From an uncultured Subdoligranulum sp. (GTDB lineage Bacteria > Bacillota > Clostridia > Oscillospirales > Ruminococcaceae): DNA of 64,000 nucleotides. Both the position numbers and the translations under genes were made by a program. The DNA is taken from the NCBI GenBank assembly GCA_900545545.1, contig UQZO01000009.1, positions 1 through 64,000 on the forward strand. Reading direction: 5' to 3'. The notes beneath the pieces were generated by a model that searched no databases, was not told the origin of the DNA, and saw nothing but the letters and a program-made list of their open reading frames with translations. Position 1 is the first letter of the stretch. Each line of letters starts with the position of its first letter. Of this stretch, positions 8,016 through 16,760 are shown one piece after another.

Positions 8016-9146
8016 ATGAAACTTCTGCATCTGGCGGACCTGCACCTGGGCAAACGGGTCAACGGGTTCGATCTGCTGGAGGACCAGCGCTATATTCTGG
8101 AACAGGTGCTGGGCCTGTGTGACGACCAGGGCGTGGAAGCCGTGCTGCTGGCCGGGGATATCTACGATGCCCCCGTGCCCCCCGCGGCGGCCTGCACCCT
8201 GCTGGACTGGTTCCTGACCCAGCTGGCCGCGCGCCAGATCCCGGTGCTGGCCATCTCCGGCAACCACGACAGCGCCGAACGGCTGGACTTCGCCGCCGGT
8301 CTGCTGGCCGGGCAGGGGGTCTATCTGGCAGGGCGGTTCAACGGTGCCCCGCGCCAGATCGTCCTCAACGACCGGTTCGGCCCGGTGGAGTTCACCCTGC
8401 TGCCCTTTGTGCGGGCAGCCACCGTGCGCCATTTCCTGCCCGACGCCGACCTGCCCGACTACGACAGCGCCGTGGCCGCGGCTCTGGCTGCCTGCCAGCC
8501 CACCGCCCCCCGCCGCGTACTGCTGGCCCACCAGATGGTGGTGGCCGGGGTCTGCCCGCCCCAGCTTTCGGGCAGCGAGACCGCGCCCCTGACCGTGGGC
8601 ACCGTGGATTCCATCGATGCCGCCCGGTTCGAGGGCTTTGCCTACACCGCCCTCGGCCACATTCACCGGGCCCAGCGGGTGGGCAGCGATACCGTGCGCT
8701 ATGCGGGCGCACCGCTGTGCTACCACCTGGACGAGTGCGGCGCCGAGAAATCCGCCACCCTGATCAAACTGGGACGCCGGGGCGTGGAGCACATCGACCT
8801 GTTGCCCCTGACGCCCCGCCGCGCCATGCGTCACCTGACGGGCCCTCTGGCCAAGCTCATCGAGCACCCCACCGACACCGGGGATTACATCTGGGCCACC
8901 CTCACCGACCCCACCCCGCTGCCCGACGCCATGGCCGCCCTGCGGGCCGCCTACCCCAACGCCATGCGGCTGGACTACCAGCCCCGGGGCACCACGGCAG
9001 GCCCCTCCGACGCGGCCATGGCCGTGCGCGGCAAGCCCTTTGCCGAGCTGTTCCAGGACTTTTTCACCCAGATGAACGGCCGGCCCCTGACCATCGAGGA
9101 GGCCCGGGCCGTCAAGCAGCTGCGAGAGGAGGCCGCCAAAGCATGA
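8016..9146 (+). CDS. sbcD: Exonuclease SbcD (Mre11-like nuclease subunit)
   Basis: A 376-residue metallophosphoesterase that forms the nuclease of SbcCD, which opens hairpins and trims blocked double-strand ends. Metal ligands are visible in order: LADLHLGK (residue 4), LAGDIYDAPVP (about 47), ISGNHDSAERL (about 83), LAHQMVVAG (about 170) and TALGHIHRAQ (about 208). The length matches the family. The sbcC start overlaps its stop by 4 bp (ATGA), the standard sbcDC arrangement. Confidence 0.93.
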   Translation: MKLLHLADLHLGKRVNGFDLLEDQRYILEQVLGLCDDQGVEAVLLAGDIYDAPVPPAAACTLLDWFLTQLAARQIPVLAISGNHDSAERLDFAAGLLAGQGVYLAGRFNGAPRQIVLNDRFGPVEFTLLPFVRAATVRHFLPDADLPDYDSAVAAALAACQPTAPRRVLLAHQMVVAGVCPPQLSGSETAPLTVGTVDSIDAARFEGFAYTALGHIHRAQRVGSDTVRYAGAPLCYHLDECGAEKSATLIKLGRRGVEHIDLLPLTPRRAMRHLTGPLAKLIEHPTDTGDYIWATLTDPTPLPDAMAALRAAYPNAMRLDYQPRGTTAGPSDAAMAVRGKPFAELFQDFFTQMNGRPLTIEEARAVKQLREEAAKA

Positions 9147-11638
9147 AACCCCTGTACCTGACGCTGAGCGCCTTCGGCCCCTATGCCGGGCGCACCGAGC
9201 TGGATTTTTCCCGGTTCGGCGGCAGCGGCTTGTTTTTGATCGGCGGCGACACCGGTGCGGGCAAAACCGCCCTGTTTGACGCCATCACCTTCGCCCTTTA
9301 CGGCGAAACCACCGGCGAAAACCGCAAAACCACCATGCTGCGCAGCGATTTTGCCGCCCCCGAAGCGGAAACCTTTGTGGAGCTGACCTTCACCCACCGG
9401 GGCCGCAAGTATCTGGTGCGCCGCTGGCCCGAACAGCAGCGCGCCGCCAAGCGGGGCAGCGGCATCGTCAAAAGCCCGCCCCGGGCGGAACTCATCCGGG
9501 AACCGGAGGAACCGGTCTCCGGCGCGGTGGCCGTTACGGCGGCCGTCGTCAAGCTGCTGGGCATCGACGCCAAACAGTTTGCCCAGGTGTCCATGCTGGC
9601 CCAGAACGATTTTACCCGGCTGCTGAATGCGCCCTCCGCCGACCGCGCGGCCATTCTGCGCCAGATTTTTGATACCGCCGACCACCAGCGCCTGGGCCAG
9701 GCTGCCGTGCAGCACGCCCGGGAGGCCGACGAGGCCTGCCGCCGGTTGGACGATGTACTTCTGATGCACGTGGGCAGCCTGCTCACCGCCGGTGCCGACG
9801 AGGAGACCACCGCCAGGATCCAGGAAGTGCAGGACAGCCGCGACCCCTTTACGGCGGCTTCCGCCGTGGAACTGGCCAAGCGGCTGCTGGAGTTTGACGA
9901 GGCCATCGAGAACCGGCAGAACCAGGTCATGGCGGACCTGGACGAAAAGATCGCCCGGGGAGATGCCGGGGTAAAAATGGCCGAGGAGCGCGCCGCCCGC
10001 CGCCGTCAGCTGGCGGGGCTGGTGGACGAGGAGGCCCGCACCGCCGAGGTGCAGCGCCAGACCGAAGCCCAGCAGGCCGAACTGCAGACCCGCAGCGAGA
10101 CGCTGAAACAGACCATCGCTGAGACCGAGGCCGCCCGGGCGGCCCTGGGCCAGACCGACACCGAGCAGGTACGGCTGGAACACCACATGGAACTGGCGGA
10201 GAACCTCACCGCCAGCTGTGAGAACCTGCTCAAAAACCTGACCGCCGCCGACCAGGCCGCCGAGACCGCCGCCGCCCGCCAGCAGGAGTATGTGAAATCC
10301 CAGGCGGCGCTGGACGAAGCCGAAGCCCGGTACACCGCCCTGCAGCGGCAGCTCAACGCCAACCGTGCGGGCCTGCTGGCCCAGCAGCTGCAGCCGGGGC
10401 AGCCCTGCCCGGTCTGTGGCTCCACCGAGCATCCCTGCCCGGCCCAGCTGCCGGGGGACCATGTGACGGAACAGGAGCTGGAAGAGCGGGAGAAGGAACT
10501 TACCGCCCAGCGGCGGGACACCGCGGCCTGTTCCCGCACGGCGGGGGATGCGGCGGCCCGCGCCGCCGAACTGCGCGCCACCCTCACCCGGGATGCGGCG
10601 TCCTTCTTTGCCCGCCGCGCCGGGCGCTACACCGGCAAACCGGCGGAGGAACTCTCCCCCGAAGAGCTGCGCGCCGCCCTGGAAGAGCAGAAAGCCAGCC
10701 TGGCCGAGGGGCTGAAAGGTCTGCGGGCCCAGCATGAGGAATACAAGCGCCAGAGCGACAAGGCCAAGGCGCTGGCCAACCAGCTGGACAACCTGAACAA
10801 CCAGCTCAAAGGCCTGGAAAAGCAGGCCTTTGTGGCGGCCCGCAAGGCAGCCAACGCCAAGGCGGGCCACGCGGCGGCCGCCGCCCGGGTGCAGCAGATG
10901 CAGGAGACCGTGCCCACCCGGGAGGAAGGGGATACCCTGACCAAGCTGCAGCAGGCCCTGGCCCATCTGCGGGCCGACCGTGCCGCCGCCACCACCGCCC
11001 GGGATGCCGCCGTGCACCGGCTGCACACCAACCGGGCCGCTCTGGACGGTATGGAAAAGACGCTGCGCGCTCTTTCCGCCGCCCGGGAAAAGCGGGCTAT
11101 GTGGGATAACCTCTCCAAAACCATCAACGGCAACCTGGCCGGCAAGGTCAAGCTGCCCTTTGAACAGTACGTACAGGCGTTTTATTTTGACGGCGTGGTG
11201 GAGGCGGCCAACCTCCGCTTCACCCGCATGACCGACGGCCAGTACCGGCTGCTGCGCCGCAAGAGCGAGGCCCTGGCGGGCAAGACCGCCCTGGACCTGG
11301 ATGTATTTGACGCCTACACCGGCAAGACCCGCCCCGTGGGCAGTCTTTCGGGCGGCGAGAGCTTTATGGCCGCCCTCTGCCTGGCGCTGGGCATCAGCGA
11401 TACCATTCAACAGAACGCCGGGGGCGTCACCATCGAGACCCTCTTTATCGACGAGGGCTTCGGTTCCCTGGACGCCGACAGCCTGGAAAAGGCTGTGGAT
11501 ACCCTGGCGGGCCTCGCCGGGGGCGACAAGCTCATCGGCGTGATCTCCCATGTGGAGGCGCTGCAGTCCCGCCTGACCCGGCAGATCCGGGTGGCCAAGA
11601 CCCGGGCGGGGAGTAAGGCGGAGATTGTGCTGGAATAA
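9143..11638 (+). CDS. sbcC: SbcC SMC-like ATPase
   Basis: An 831-residue Rad50-type ATPase partner of SbcD. Walker A GDTGAGKTALF is near residue 35. Long heptad-rich coiled coils flank a zinc hook with CPVC (about 424). The ABC signature LSGGESFMAALCLALG is near 735 and Walker B ETLFIDEGFGSLD near 768. It is somewhat shorter than the E. coli protein because the coiled coils are shorter. ATG 9143 overlaps the sbcD stop; a longer frame reaching 8717 reads out of phase through sbcD and was discarded. Confidence 0.94.
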   Translation: MKPLYLTLSAFGPYAGRTELDFSRFGGSGLFLIGGDTGAGKTALFDAITFALYGETTGENRKTTMLRSDFAAPEAETFVELTFTHRGRKYLVRRWPEQQRAAKRGSGIVKSPPRAELIREPEEPVSGAVAVTAAVVKLLGIDAKQFAQVSMLAQNDFTRLLNAPSADRAAILRQIFDTADHQRLGQAAVQHAREADEACRRLDDVLLMHVGSLLTAGADEETTARIQEVQDSRDPFTAASAVELAKRLLEFDEAIENRQNQVMADLDEKIARGDAGVKMAEERAARRRQLAGLVDEEARTAEVQRQTEAQQAELQTRSETLKQTIAETEAARAALGQTDTEQVRLEHHMELAENLTASCENLLKNLTAADQAAETAAARQQEYVKSQAALDEAEARYTALQRQLNANRAGLLAQQLQPGQPCPVCGSTEHPCPAQLPGDHVTEQELEEREKELTAQRRDTAACSRTAGDAAARAAELRATLTRDAASFFARRAGRYTGKPAEELSPEELRAALEEQKASLAEGLKGLRAQHEEYKRQSDKAKALANQLDNLNNQLKGLEKQAFVAARKAANAKAGHAAAAARVQQMQETVPTREEGDTLTKLQQALAHLRADRAAATTARDAAVHRLHTNRAALDGMEKTLRALSAAREKRAMWDNLSKTINGNLAGKVKLPFEQYVQAFYFDGVVEAANLRFTRMTDGQYRLLRRKSEALAGKTALDLDVFDAYTGKTRPVGSLSGGESFMAALCLALGISDTIQQNAGGVTIETLFIDEGFGSLDADSLEKAVDTLAGLAGGDKLIGVISHVEALQSRLTRQIRVAKTRAGSKAEIVLE

Positions 11639-11654
11639 ACAAGGCAGGGGACCG

Positions 11655-11785
11655 CAGAACGGCGGGGTCAAGACCCCGCCCTACAACCTGCCCAAGAGAA
11701 AACGATTGTTTCCCCGTCACAACCCTGTCCCGGGTTGATTGTTTGGAGTTTCTTTGCCTGCTTTCTTTGCAAAGAAAGCAAGAAC
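11655..11785. repeat. Intergenic repeat, partial MITE-like copy
   Basis: A palindrome of ten-base arms, GGCGGGGTCA/AGACCCCGCC (11661-11680), followed by CTAC is identical to 16594-16617. A second, 22-bp perfect palindrome TGCTTTCTTTG and its complement (11759-11780) matches the right end of the element at 16719-16742. The copy ends 16 bp before the next start codon, so it supplies the immediate 5' leader of the downstream gene. Confidence 0.7.
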
Positions 11786-11795
11786 AAAAACATTT

Positions 11796-13193
11796 ATGAA
11801 ATCTATCTTACAGCAACAATGTGAACAACTGGCGGCGGCGCGGTATCCGCTGCACATGCCGGGGCACAAGCGCCGGGTGGCCCCCGCGCCGGGGCTTACC
11901 TGTGCCGCCTTCGACCTCACCGAGATCGAAGGCGCCGACGACCTCCACGATGCCGACGGCATCCTGGATGCCGCTATGCAGCGCACCGCTGCCCTCTACG
12001 GCTCCGCCCGGTGCTGGTACCTGGTGGGCGGTTCCACCGTGGGGCTGCTGGCAGGCATCCGCGCCCTGGCACCCTTCGGCAGCCGGGTCCTGGTGGGCCG
12101 GAACTGCCACAAGGCCGTCTACCATGCCATCGAGCTGGGGCACCTCACCGCTCATTATCTGACCCCGCCGGTGGTGGCGGAGTTCGGCGTTTACGGCAGC
12201 ATCCCGCCCGCATCGGTGGCCGCGGCTCTCGACGCCCACCCGGATGTGCGCTGTGTCATCCTCACCAGCCCCACCTACGAAGGGGTGCAGAGCGACCTCA
12301 AAGCTATTGCCGACCTTTGCCACGCCAAGGGCGTGCCCCTGCTGGTGGACGAGGCCCATGGCGCCCACTACCTGCCCCTGGCCGAACCTTACGGCTGGCG
12401 GGGCGGGGCCGTGGCGGCGGGGGCGGACCTGGTGGTGCAGAGCGCCCACAAGACGCTGCCCAGCCTGACCCAGACCGCCTGGCTGCACCTGAACGGCACC
12501 CTGGCGGACCCCGCCGCCGTGGAGCGGGAACTGGACGTGTTCGAGACCAGCTCCCCCAGCTATCCGCTGATGGCAAGCCTGGACGGCTGCACCGCCTGGC
12601 TGGCGGAAGATGGCCCCGCGGCCTTTGCCGCCTGGCGGGCCCGGCTTGACCGGTTCGCCGCCGCGGCAAGAACCTGGCGCCACACCCCAGTGCTGGGCCT
12701 TGGCCCCGAACGGGCGGATTTTTACGCCTTTGACGACGGCAAGATCCTGTTGCGCATCGGCGCGGCGGGAGCCGGATACCTGCGGGCCGCCGGTTTTGAG
12801 CCGGAGATGGTCTGCGGCCCCAACGTGCTGGCCATGACCAGCCCCTGCGACGATGAAACCGCCCTCGACCGGCTGGCCGAGGTGCTGGCGCGCCGGGACG
12901 AAGCCGCCCCGCCGGTGCCCCGGGCCGGGGCGCTGCTGCCCGCCCCCGGCCCTGCCCGGTGCACCATCGCCGAAGCGCTGCTGCGCCCGGCCTGTGTGTG
13001 CCCGCTGGGAGAAGCCATGGGCAAAACCGCCGCCGAGTACATCTGGGCCTACCCGCCCGGGGTGCCGCTGCTGGCCCCCGGCGAGGAAGTGACCCCCGCC
13101 TTTGTGCAGGCCGCGGCGGCATTGGCTGCCGACGGCACCGCTTTGCACCACACCGGGGCAGGGAGCGCCCAAACCCTGGCCGTGCTGGCCTGA
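11796..13193 (+). CDS. Orn/Lys/Arg decarboxylase-family PLP enzyme
   Basis: A 465-residue fold-type I PLP protein of the Orn/Lys/Arg decarboxylase major-domain family. It opens with YPLHMPGHKRR (about residue 16), the signature of the compact, YaaO-like Firmicute form that lacks the wing domain. The PLP lysine is in QSAHKTLPSLTQ (about 227), preceded by VDEAHGAHY (about 183). ATG 11796 was chosen at the family N-terminus; the ribosome site is poor because a repeat palindrome occupies the leader. In related genomes this gene lies upstream of tmk/darA/holB, as it does here. Substrate unknown; arginine or lysine are most likely. Confidence 0.8.
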   Translation: MKSILQQQCEQLAAARYPLHMPGHKRRVAPAPGLTCAAFDLTEIEGADDLHDADGILDAAMQRTAALYGSARCWYLVGGSTVGLLAGIRALAPFGSRVLVGRNCHKAVYHAIELGHLTAHYLTPPVVAEFGVYGSIPPASVAAALDAHPDVRCVILTSPTYEGVQSDLKAIADLCHAKGVPLLVDEAHGAHYLPLAEPYGWRGGAVAAGADLVVQSAHKTLPSLTQTAWLHLNGTLADPAAVERELDVFETSSPSYPLMASLDGCTAWLAEDGPAAFAAWRARLDRFAAAARTWRHTPVLGLGPERADFYAFDDGKILLRIGAAGAGYLRAAGFEPEMVCGPNVLAMTSPCDDETALDRLAEVLARRDEAAPPVPRAGALLPAPGPARCTIAEALLRPACVCPLGEAMGKTAAEYIWAYPPGVPLLAPGEEVTPAFVQAAAALAADGTALHHTGAGSAQTLAVLA

Positions 13194-13221
13194 ACGGGCG
13201 CCGCCCTTCGACAGGGAACGG

Positions 13222-13250
13222 TTGCACTTCCCGCCCAAAAATGCTACAAT
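13222..13250 (+). promoter_or_regulatory. Promoter of the darA-holB operon
   Basis: TTGCAC (13222-13227), a 17-bp spacer and TACAAT (13245-13250) lie 50 bp before the first gene. Confidence 0.65.
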
Positions 13251-13299
13251 AAACAGAACTATTCAAAACGTTCACCACTGGCTACGGAGGATTTCTCCC

Positions 13300-13950
13300 A
13301 TGAACTGGATCGACAAACTGGAACGACGCTTTGGCCGCTACGGTATCCCGCACCTGGTCAACGGGCTCATCATCGGGCAGCTGGCCGTCGGGCTTTTTAT
13401 CCTTATCATCAACTGGAAGCTGGCCCTCTTTCTCTCGCTGGACCGCGCCGCTGTGCTCAGCGGCCAGGTGTGGCGGCTGGTCACCTTCCTGTTCCAGCCC
13501 ATCTGGCTGGGCAGCGTGCTGGGCATCCTGAACCTGTTCTTCTATTTCTGGATCGGCAACTCCCTCACCCGCGCCTGGGGCGATTTCCGCATCACCCTGT
13601 ATCTCGCGCTGGGTGTGCTGGGCGCCTGGATCAGCGCTTTTATTACCGGGGGCGCCTCCGCCAGCGGCATCTACCTCAGCATGCTGTTCGCCTACTGCTG
13701 GATGTGGCCCAACCAGGGCGCGCTGCTCTGGGGCATCATCCCCTTCAAGATGAAGTATCTGGGCTGGTTCGAGCTGGCCGTCTGGGTGTGGGAATTCGTG
13801 CGCGGCGGTATGGATACCCGCCTGAGCCTGGTCCTCGGCCTGGCCGGATTCCTGGCCTTCTTCGGCCGCGAAGTGTTCGACTGGTGCAAGGATACCATCC
13901 TGGGCTACAAGCGCCGCCGCGACTGGCAGAACCGCAACAACCGCTGGTAA
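13300..13950 (+). CDS. Rhomboid-like multi-pass membrane protein
   Basis: A 216-residue protein with about six hydrophobic segments between residues 20 and 200. The layout (WRLVTFLFQP in the first third, then TGGASASGIYLSML) recalls rhomboid proteases, where a GxSG serine motif and a late histidine form the catalytic dyad. The serine-containing GASASG is present but I see no histidine in the last membrane segments, so it may be a non-catalytic, derlin-like member. ATG 13300 follows CGGAGG. It is the first gene of the darA-holB-ricT transcript. Confidence 0.65.
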   Translation: MNWIDKLERRFGRYGIPHLVNGLIIGQLAVGLFILIINWKLALFLSLDRAAVLSGQVWRLVTFLFQPIWLGSVLGILNLFFYFWIGNSLTRAWGDFRITLYLALGVLGAWISAFITGGASASGIYLSMLFAYCWMWPNQGALLWGIIPFKMKYLGWFELAVWVWEFVRGGMDTRLSLVLGLAGFLAFFGREVFDWCKDTILGYKRRRDWQNRNNRW

Positions 13951-13981
13951 TTCAAATCGCGTATTCAAGGAGGTTTTTTGT

Positions 13982-14305
13982 ATGAAACTCATCACCGCGA
14001 TCGTTAATAAAGAAGATTCCCGTGCTGTGTGCAACGAGCTGCTCAAGCACAAATTCTACGTCACCCGCCTGGCTACCACCGGCGGTTTCCTGATGGCCGG
14101 CAACATGACGCTGCTCATCTGCACCGAGGACGAAAAGGTGGATGACTGCATCGCCATCATCTCCCAGTTCTGCAAGCAGCGCACCGAGATCGTGCCCGGC
14201 ACCGCCACCCTGGGCCTGGGCATCGAGAGCGCCATGCCCATGGAAGTCACCGTGGGCGGCGCTACCATCATCGTCACCAACGTGGAGCGCTTCGAAAAAC
14301 TGTGA
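13982..14305 (+). CDS. darA: Cyclic-di-AMP receptor DarA (PII-like)
   Basis: A 107-residue PII-like protein (DarA/PstA family). The blocks MKLITAIVNKEDSRAV, KFYVTRLATTGGFL and the C-terminal GGATIIVTNVERFEK match c-di-AMP-binding members, in which the trimer holds the nucleotide between subunits. It senses cyclic di-AMP in the cytoplasm; its downstream target is not established in general. It lies between the rhomboid-like gene and holB, a synteny conserved in Firmicutes. AAGGAGG precedes ATG 13982. Confidence 0.92.
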   Translation: MKLITAIVNKEDSRAVCNELLKHKFYVTRLATTGGFLMAGNMTLLICTEDEKVDDCIAIISQFCKQRTEIVPGTATLGLGIESAMPMEVTVGGATIIVTNVERFEKL

Positions 14306-15222
14306 TGCTGGACCGTCTGGCCGGCAATACCGCGCTGAAAGCTGAACTGGGCGCCGCGCTGCGCACCGGCCGGCTGCCGCATGCGGTACTGCTGGTGGGG
14401 GAAGCGGGCTGCGGCGCGGGCTTTGCCGCCCGCTGCCTGGCCGCCGATTATCTCTACCCCCAGGGCGGCCCCCACGCCGAGGCTGTCCTCAAAGGGGAGG
14501 ACACCGAGTGTCTGGTACTGCAGGGCGAGGGCGCCAGCGGCCAGATCCCCGTCAAGCGTGTGCGGGAAATGCGAGAGGCCATCCAGCATTCCGCCCTCTC
14601 CACCGACGCGGCGGGCCGTGTGCTCTTCATCTACGGCGCCCAGAACCTCAACGGCTCCTCGGCCAACGCCATGCTGAAAATCATCGAGGAACCGCCCGAG
14701 GGCGTACTGTTTTTACTTACCGCCACCAGCGCCGCCACCGTGCTGCCCACCATCCGCAGCCGGTGCGCCGCCTACACCATCGCGCCGGTGCCCGCCGACG
14801 AATGCGCGGCCCTGCTGAAGGACCGCGGCCTGCCCGGCCCCCTGGCCGAGGAACTGGCTTTCGTCTACGAGGGGCACATCGGTACCGCCCTGCGGGCGTT
14901 CCAGGACGCCGGTACCCGCACCACCCTGGCCCAGGCCAAGGAGCTGTGCGGCTACGCCGCCCAGAACGATACCTACCGCGCCCTGGCCCTGCTGACCAAA
15001 TACGAGCGGGATCGGGAAGGGTTTCTTTCGCTGCTGTGGCAGCTGGACCAGGTGTGCAGCGCCGTGCTGCGCCGCCCCGTCTACGGTACCCGCCAGTGCG
15101 GCGGCCTGACCCCCGCCGCCGCGGCTATTATCCTGCGCGCCGGGGCCGAGATGCGCCGCCATGTGACGGCCAACGGCAACCTGCGCCTGGCGGTGGCACT
15201 GCTGGCGGCCCGCATTGCGTAA
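14305..15222 (+). CDS. holB: DNA polymerase III delta' subunit
   Basis: A 305-residue clamp-loader subunit. It has the AAA+ fold, with a degenerate P-loop region VGEAGCGAGFA (about residue 30), IPVKRVREMRE (about 77), and the sensor region NGSSANAMLKIIEEPPEG (about 115) that is diagnostic for delta'. The ATG overlaps the darA stop by one base; GTG 14302 would add one residue. With the tau and delta subunits it loads the sliding clamp. Delta' does not itself hydrolyse ATP, consistent with the altered P-loop. Confidence 0.88.
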   Translation: MLDRLAGNTALKAELGAALRTGRLPHAVLLVGEAGCGAGFAARCLAADYLYPQGGPHAEAVLKGEDTECLVLQGEGASGQIPVKRVREMREAIQHSALSTDAAGRVLFIYGAQNLNGSSANAMLKIIEEPPEGVLFLLTATSAATVLPTIRSRCAAYTIAPVPADECAALLKDRGLPGPLAEELAFVYEGHIGTALRAFQDAGTRTTLAQAKELCGYAAQNDTYRALALLTKYERDREGFLSLLWQLDQVCSAVLRRPVYGTRQCGGLTPAAAAIILRAGAEMRRHVTANGNLRLAVALLAARIA

Positions 15223-15241
15223 TCAAAAAAGGAATATGCCA

Positions 15242-16081
15242 ATGAAAGTAATTTCCGTAAAATTCAAAGAAAACGGCCGGGCCTACTATTTTGACCCCGT
15301 CGATATGGAGATCCAGCAGGGCGATTTCGTCATTGTGACCACCGCCCGGGGTACCGAGTGCGGCGAGGTCGTCCGCGGCCCCCACGAGGTGCCCGGTTTT
15401 GCCCGGGAAGTCAAGCCGGTGATCCGGGTGGCCGACGCCGTGGATGTGCGCCGTATGCGCCAGAACCGCGCCGATGTTCAGCACGCCTTCGAGATCTGTG
15501 AGCAGCGCATCGCCGCCCACGACCTGAAGATGAAGCTGGTGGACGCCGAGTATACCCTGGACCGCAGCAAACTGGTCTTTTACTTCACCGCCGACAACCG
15601 GGTGGATTTCCGGGAGCTGGTCAAGGACCTGGCGGCCCAGTTCCATACCCGCATCGAGCTGCGCCAGATCGGCGTGCGGGATGAAAGCAAGATGCTGGGA
15701 GGCCTGGGACTTTGCGGTCAGCCCTTCTGCTGCAGCCGCTTCCTCAAGAACTTCCAGCCCGTTTCCATCAAAATGGCCAAGGAACAGGGCCTTTCCCTCA
15801 ACCCCACCAAGATCAGCGGCGCCTGCGGCCGCCTGATGTGCTGCCTGGCCTACGAGCAGAAGAGCTACGAGTACCTCAATTCCATCACCCCCACCCCCGG
15901 CAGCATCGTGCGCACGCCGGACGGCGAGGGCACCGTGGTGGAAGTCAACGTGGTGGCCGGTACGCTGAAAGTGCGCTCCAACGTGGAGATCCTTGCCCCC
16001 CGCGTCTACAAGCGGGAGGAATGCGTCTATCTGCGCGGCGGCAAGCGGGTGCCCAAGGAACCCGACCCCGAGCAGGAATAA
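15242..16081 (+). CDS. ricT: PSP1/YaaT-type protein RicT
   Basis: A 279-residue PSP1-domain protein, the YaaT (RicT) family. The conserved cysteine blocks LCGQPFCCSRFL (about residue 157) and ACGRLMCCLAYE (about 197) are present; in Bacillus subtilis RicT they help bind [4Fe-4S] clusters in the RicAFT complex, which affects RNase Y-dependent mRNA processing. The position after holB is the usual one. ATG 15242 is preferred over an upstream in-frame start at 15215. A KREECVYLRGGKR tail follows the core. Confidence 0.87.
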   Translation: MKVISVKFKENGRAYYFDPVDMEIQQGDFVIVTTARGTECGEVVRGPHEVPGFAREVKPVIRVADAVDVRRMRQNRADVQHAFEICEQRIAAHDLKMKLVDAEYTLDRSKLVFYFTADNRVDFRELVKDLAAQFHTRIELRQIGVRDESKMLGGLGLCGQPFCCSRFLKNFQPVSIKMAKEQGLSLNPTKISGACGRLMCCLAYEQKSYEYLNSITPTPGSIVRTPDGEGTVVEVNVVAGTLKVRSNVEILAPRVYKREECVYLRGGKRVPKEPDPEQE

Positions 16082-16137
16082 GACAAATATGGTGCGTTAG
16101 TTGCGGCTATCTGCAAAAATTTTTCAAGATATGGCAC

Positions 16138-16166
16138 TTGCGAATTTTTATGCAATGTGCTACACT
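16138..16166 (+). promoter_or_regulatory. Promoter of the ferredoxin gene
   Basis: TTGCGA (16138-16143), a 17-bp spacer and TACACT (16161-16166). A leader of about 100 bases follows, rich in short G+C inverted repeats such as CCGGGAAGCAGCCGTGCAGGGCCGG around 16209-16233; no known riboswitch was recognised. Confidence 0.6.
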
Positions 16167-16270
16167 ATCTGTAACGCAGTAGGCAACAAACCCGCTGTGG
16201 CACCATACCGGGAAGCAGCCGTGCAGGGCCGGTAGGGGACATCAATCAGCACGGAGATAAGGAGTTCACG

Positions 16271-16438
16271 ATGGCTCATACCGTTACCAGCGAGTGCGTT
16301 GCTTGCGGTGCATGTGTTGACACCTGCCCCGTCGGCGCGATCAGCATGGAGGACAAGGCTGTGGTCGATGCTGCTTCCTGCGTCGATTGCGGTGCTTGCG
16401 AGGGCGTTTGCCCCACCGGCGCAATCCAGGCTGAATAA
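16271..16438 (+). CDS. Small 2x[4Fe-4S] ferredoxin
   Basis: A 55-residue clostridial-type ferredoxin with two CxxCxxCxxxCP cluster motifs, CVACGACVDTCP (residues 9-20) and CVDCGACEGVCP (residues 37-48). It carries low-potential electrons in the cytoplasm and is the expected partner of NfnAB, encoded earlier in this window. ATAAGGAG lies upstream of ATG 16271. It is monocistronic between its own promoter and terminator. Codon choice is noticeably more even than in neighbours, as expected for a highly expressed gene. Confidence 0.95.
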   Translation: MAHTVTSECVACGACVDTCPVGAISMEDKAVVDAASCVDCGACEGVCPTGAIQAE

Positions 16439-16455
16439 GCAAAATTGCACCCTCT

Positions 16456-16484
16456 GCGCGGCCTGCAACGGCCGCGCTTTTTTT
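16456..16484 (+). terminator. Ferredoxin terminator
   Basis: An 8-bp GC stem (16456-16463 with 16470-16477), a 6-base loop and seven T, beginning 17 bases after the stop. Confidence 0.92.
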
Positions 16485-16497
16485 GTTTGTGTTTTAT

Positions 16498-16742
16498 GTT
16501 CCTTCTTTGCAAAGAAGGAACCGAAGAAATTCCCATACAACAGCCTGCAAGGGATGCCGGACCCGGTACGACGCGGGTTCCCGCAGGTTCCGCGGCGGGG
16601 TCAAGACCCCGCCCTACGGGCTGCCGGAGATGGGGATAGACCGGGGAACGCGGCACACACGGGTGTTGCAGCATACCGGGGGCGCGTGCTTCCCGGTAAT
16701 ATAGTTGGAATTTCTTTGCTTCTTTCTTTGTAAAGAAAGAAG
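16498..16742. mobile_element. MITE-like non-coding element with inverted ends
   Basis: The left end is the 24-bp palindrome plus CGAAGAAATTCC (16498-16533). The right end, GGAATTTCTTTGCTTC followed by the near-palindrome at 16719-16742, is an inverted relative of the left end. Between them lies the palindrome 16594-16613. Length is about 245 bp and there is no coding capacity. Parts recur at 5741-5776 and 11655-11785. This layout fits a miniature inverted-repeat element or an REP-like family. No target duplication was identified by eye. Confidence 0.65.
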
Positions 16743-16760
16743 AGAAGGGGAGAGGTTTGG

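Noticed and set aside
8717..9142. Upstream extension of sbcC
   Set aside because: It reads through sbcD in the wrong phase; the ATPase N-terminus begins at ATG 9143.
8975..11671. 898-residue minus-strand frame opposite sbcC
   Set aside because: A high-GC shadow with Gly/Leu/Gln-rich low-information sequence; sbcC is clearly the real gene.
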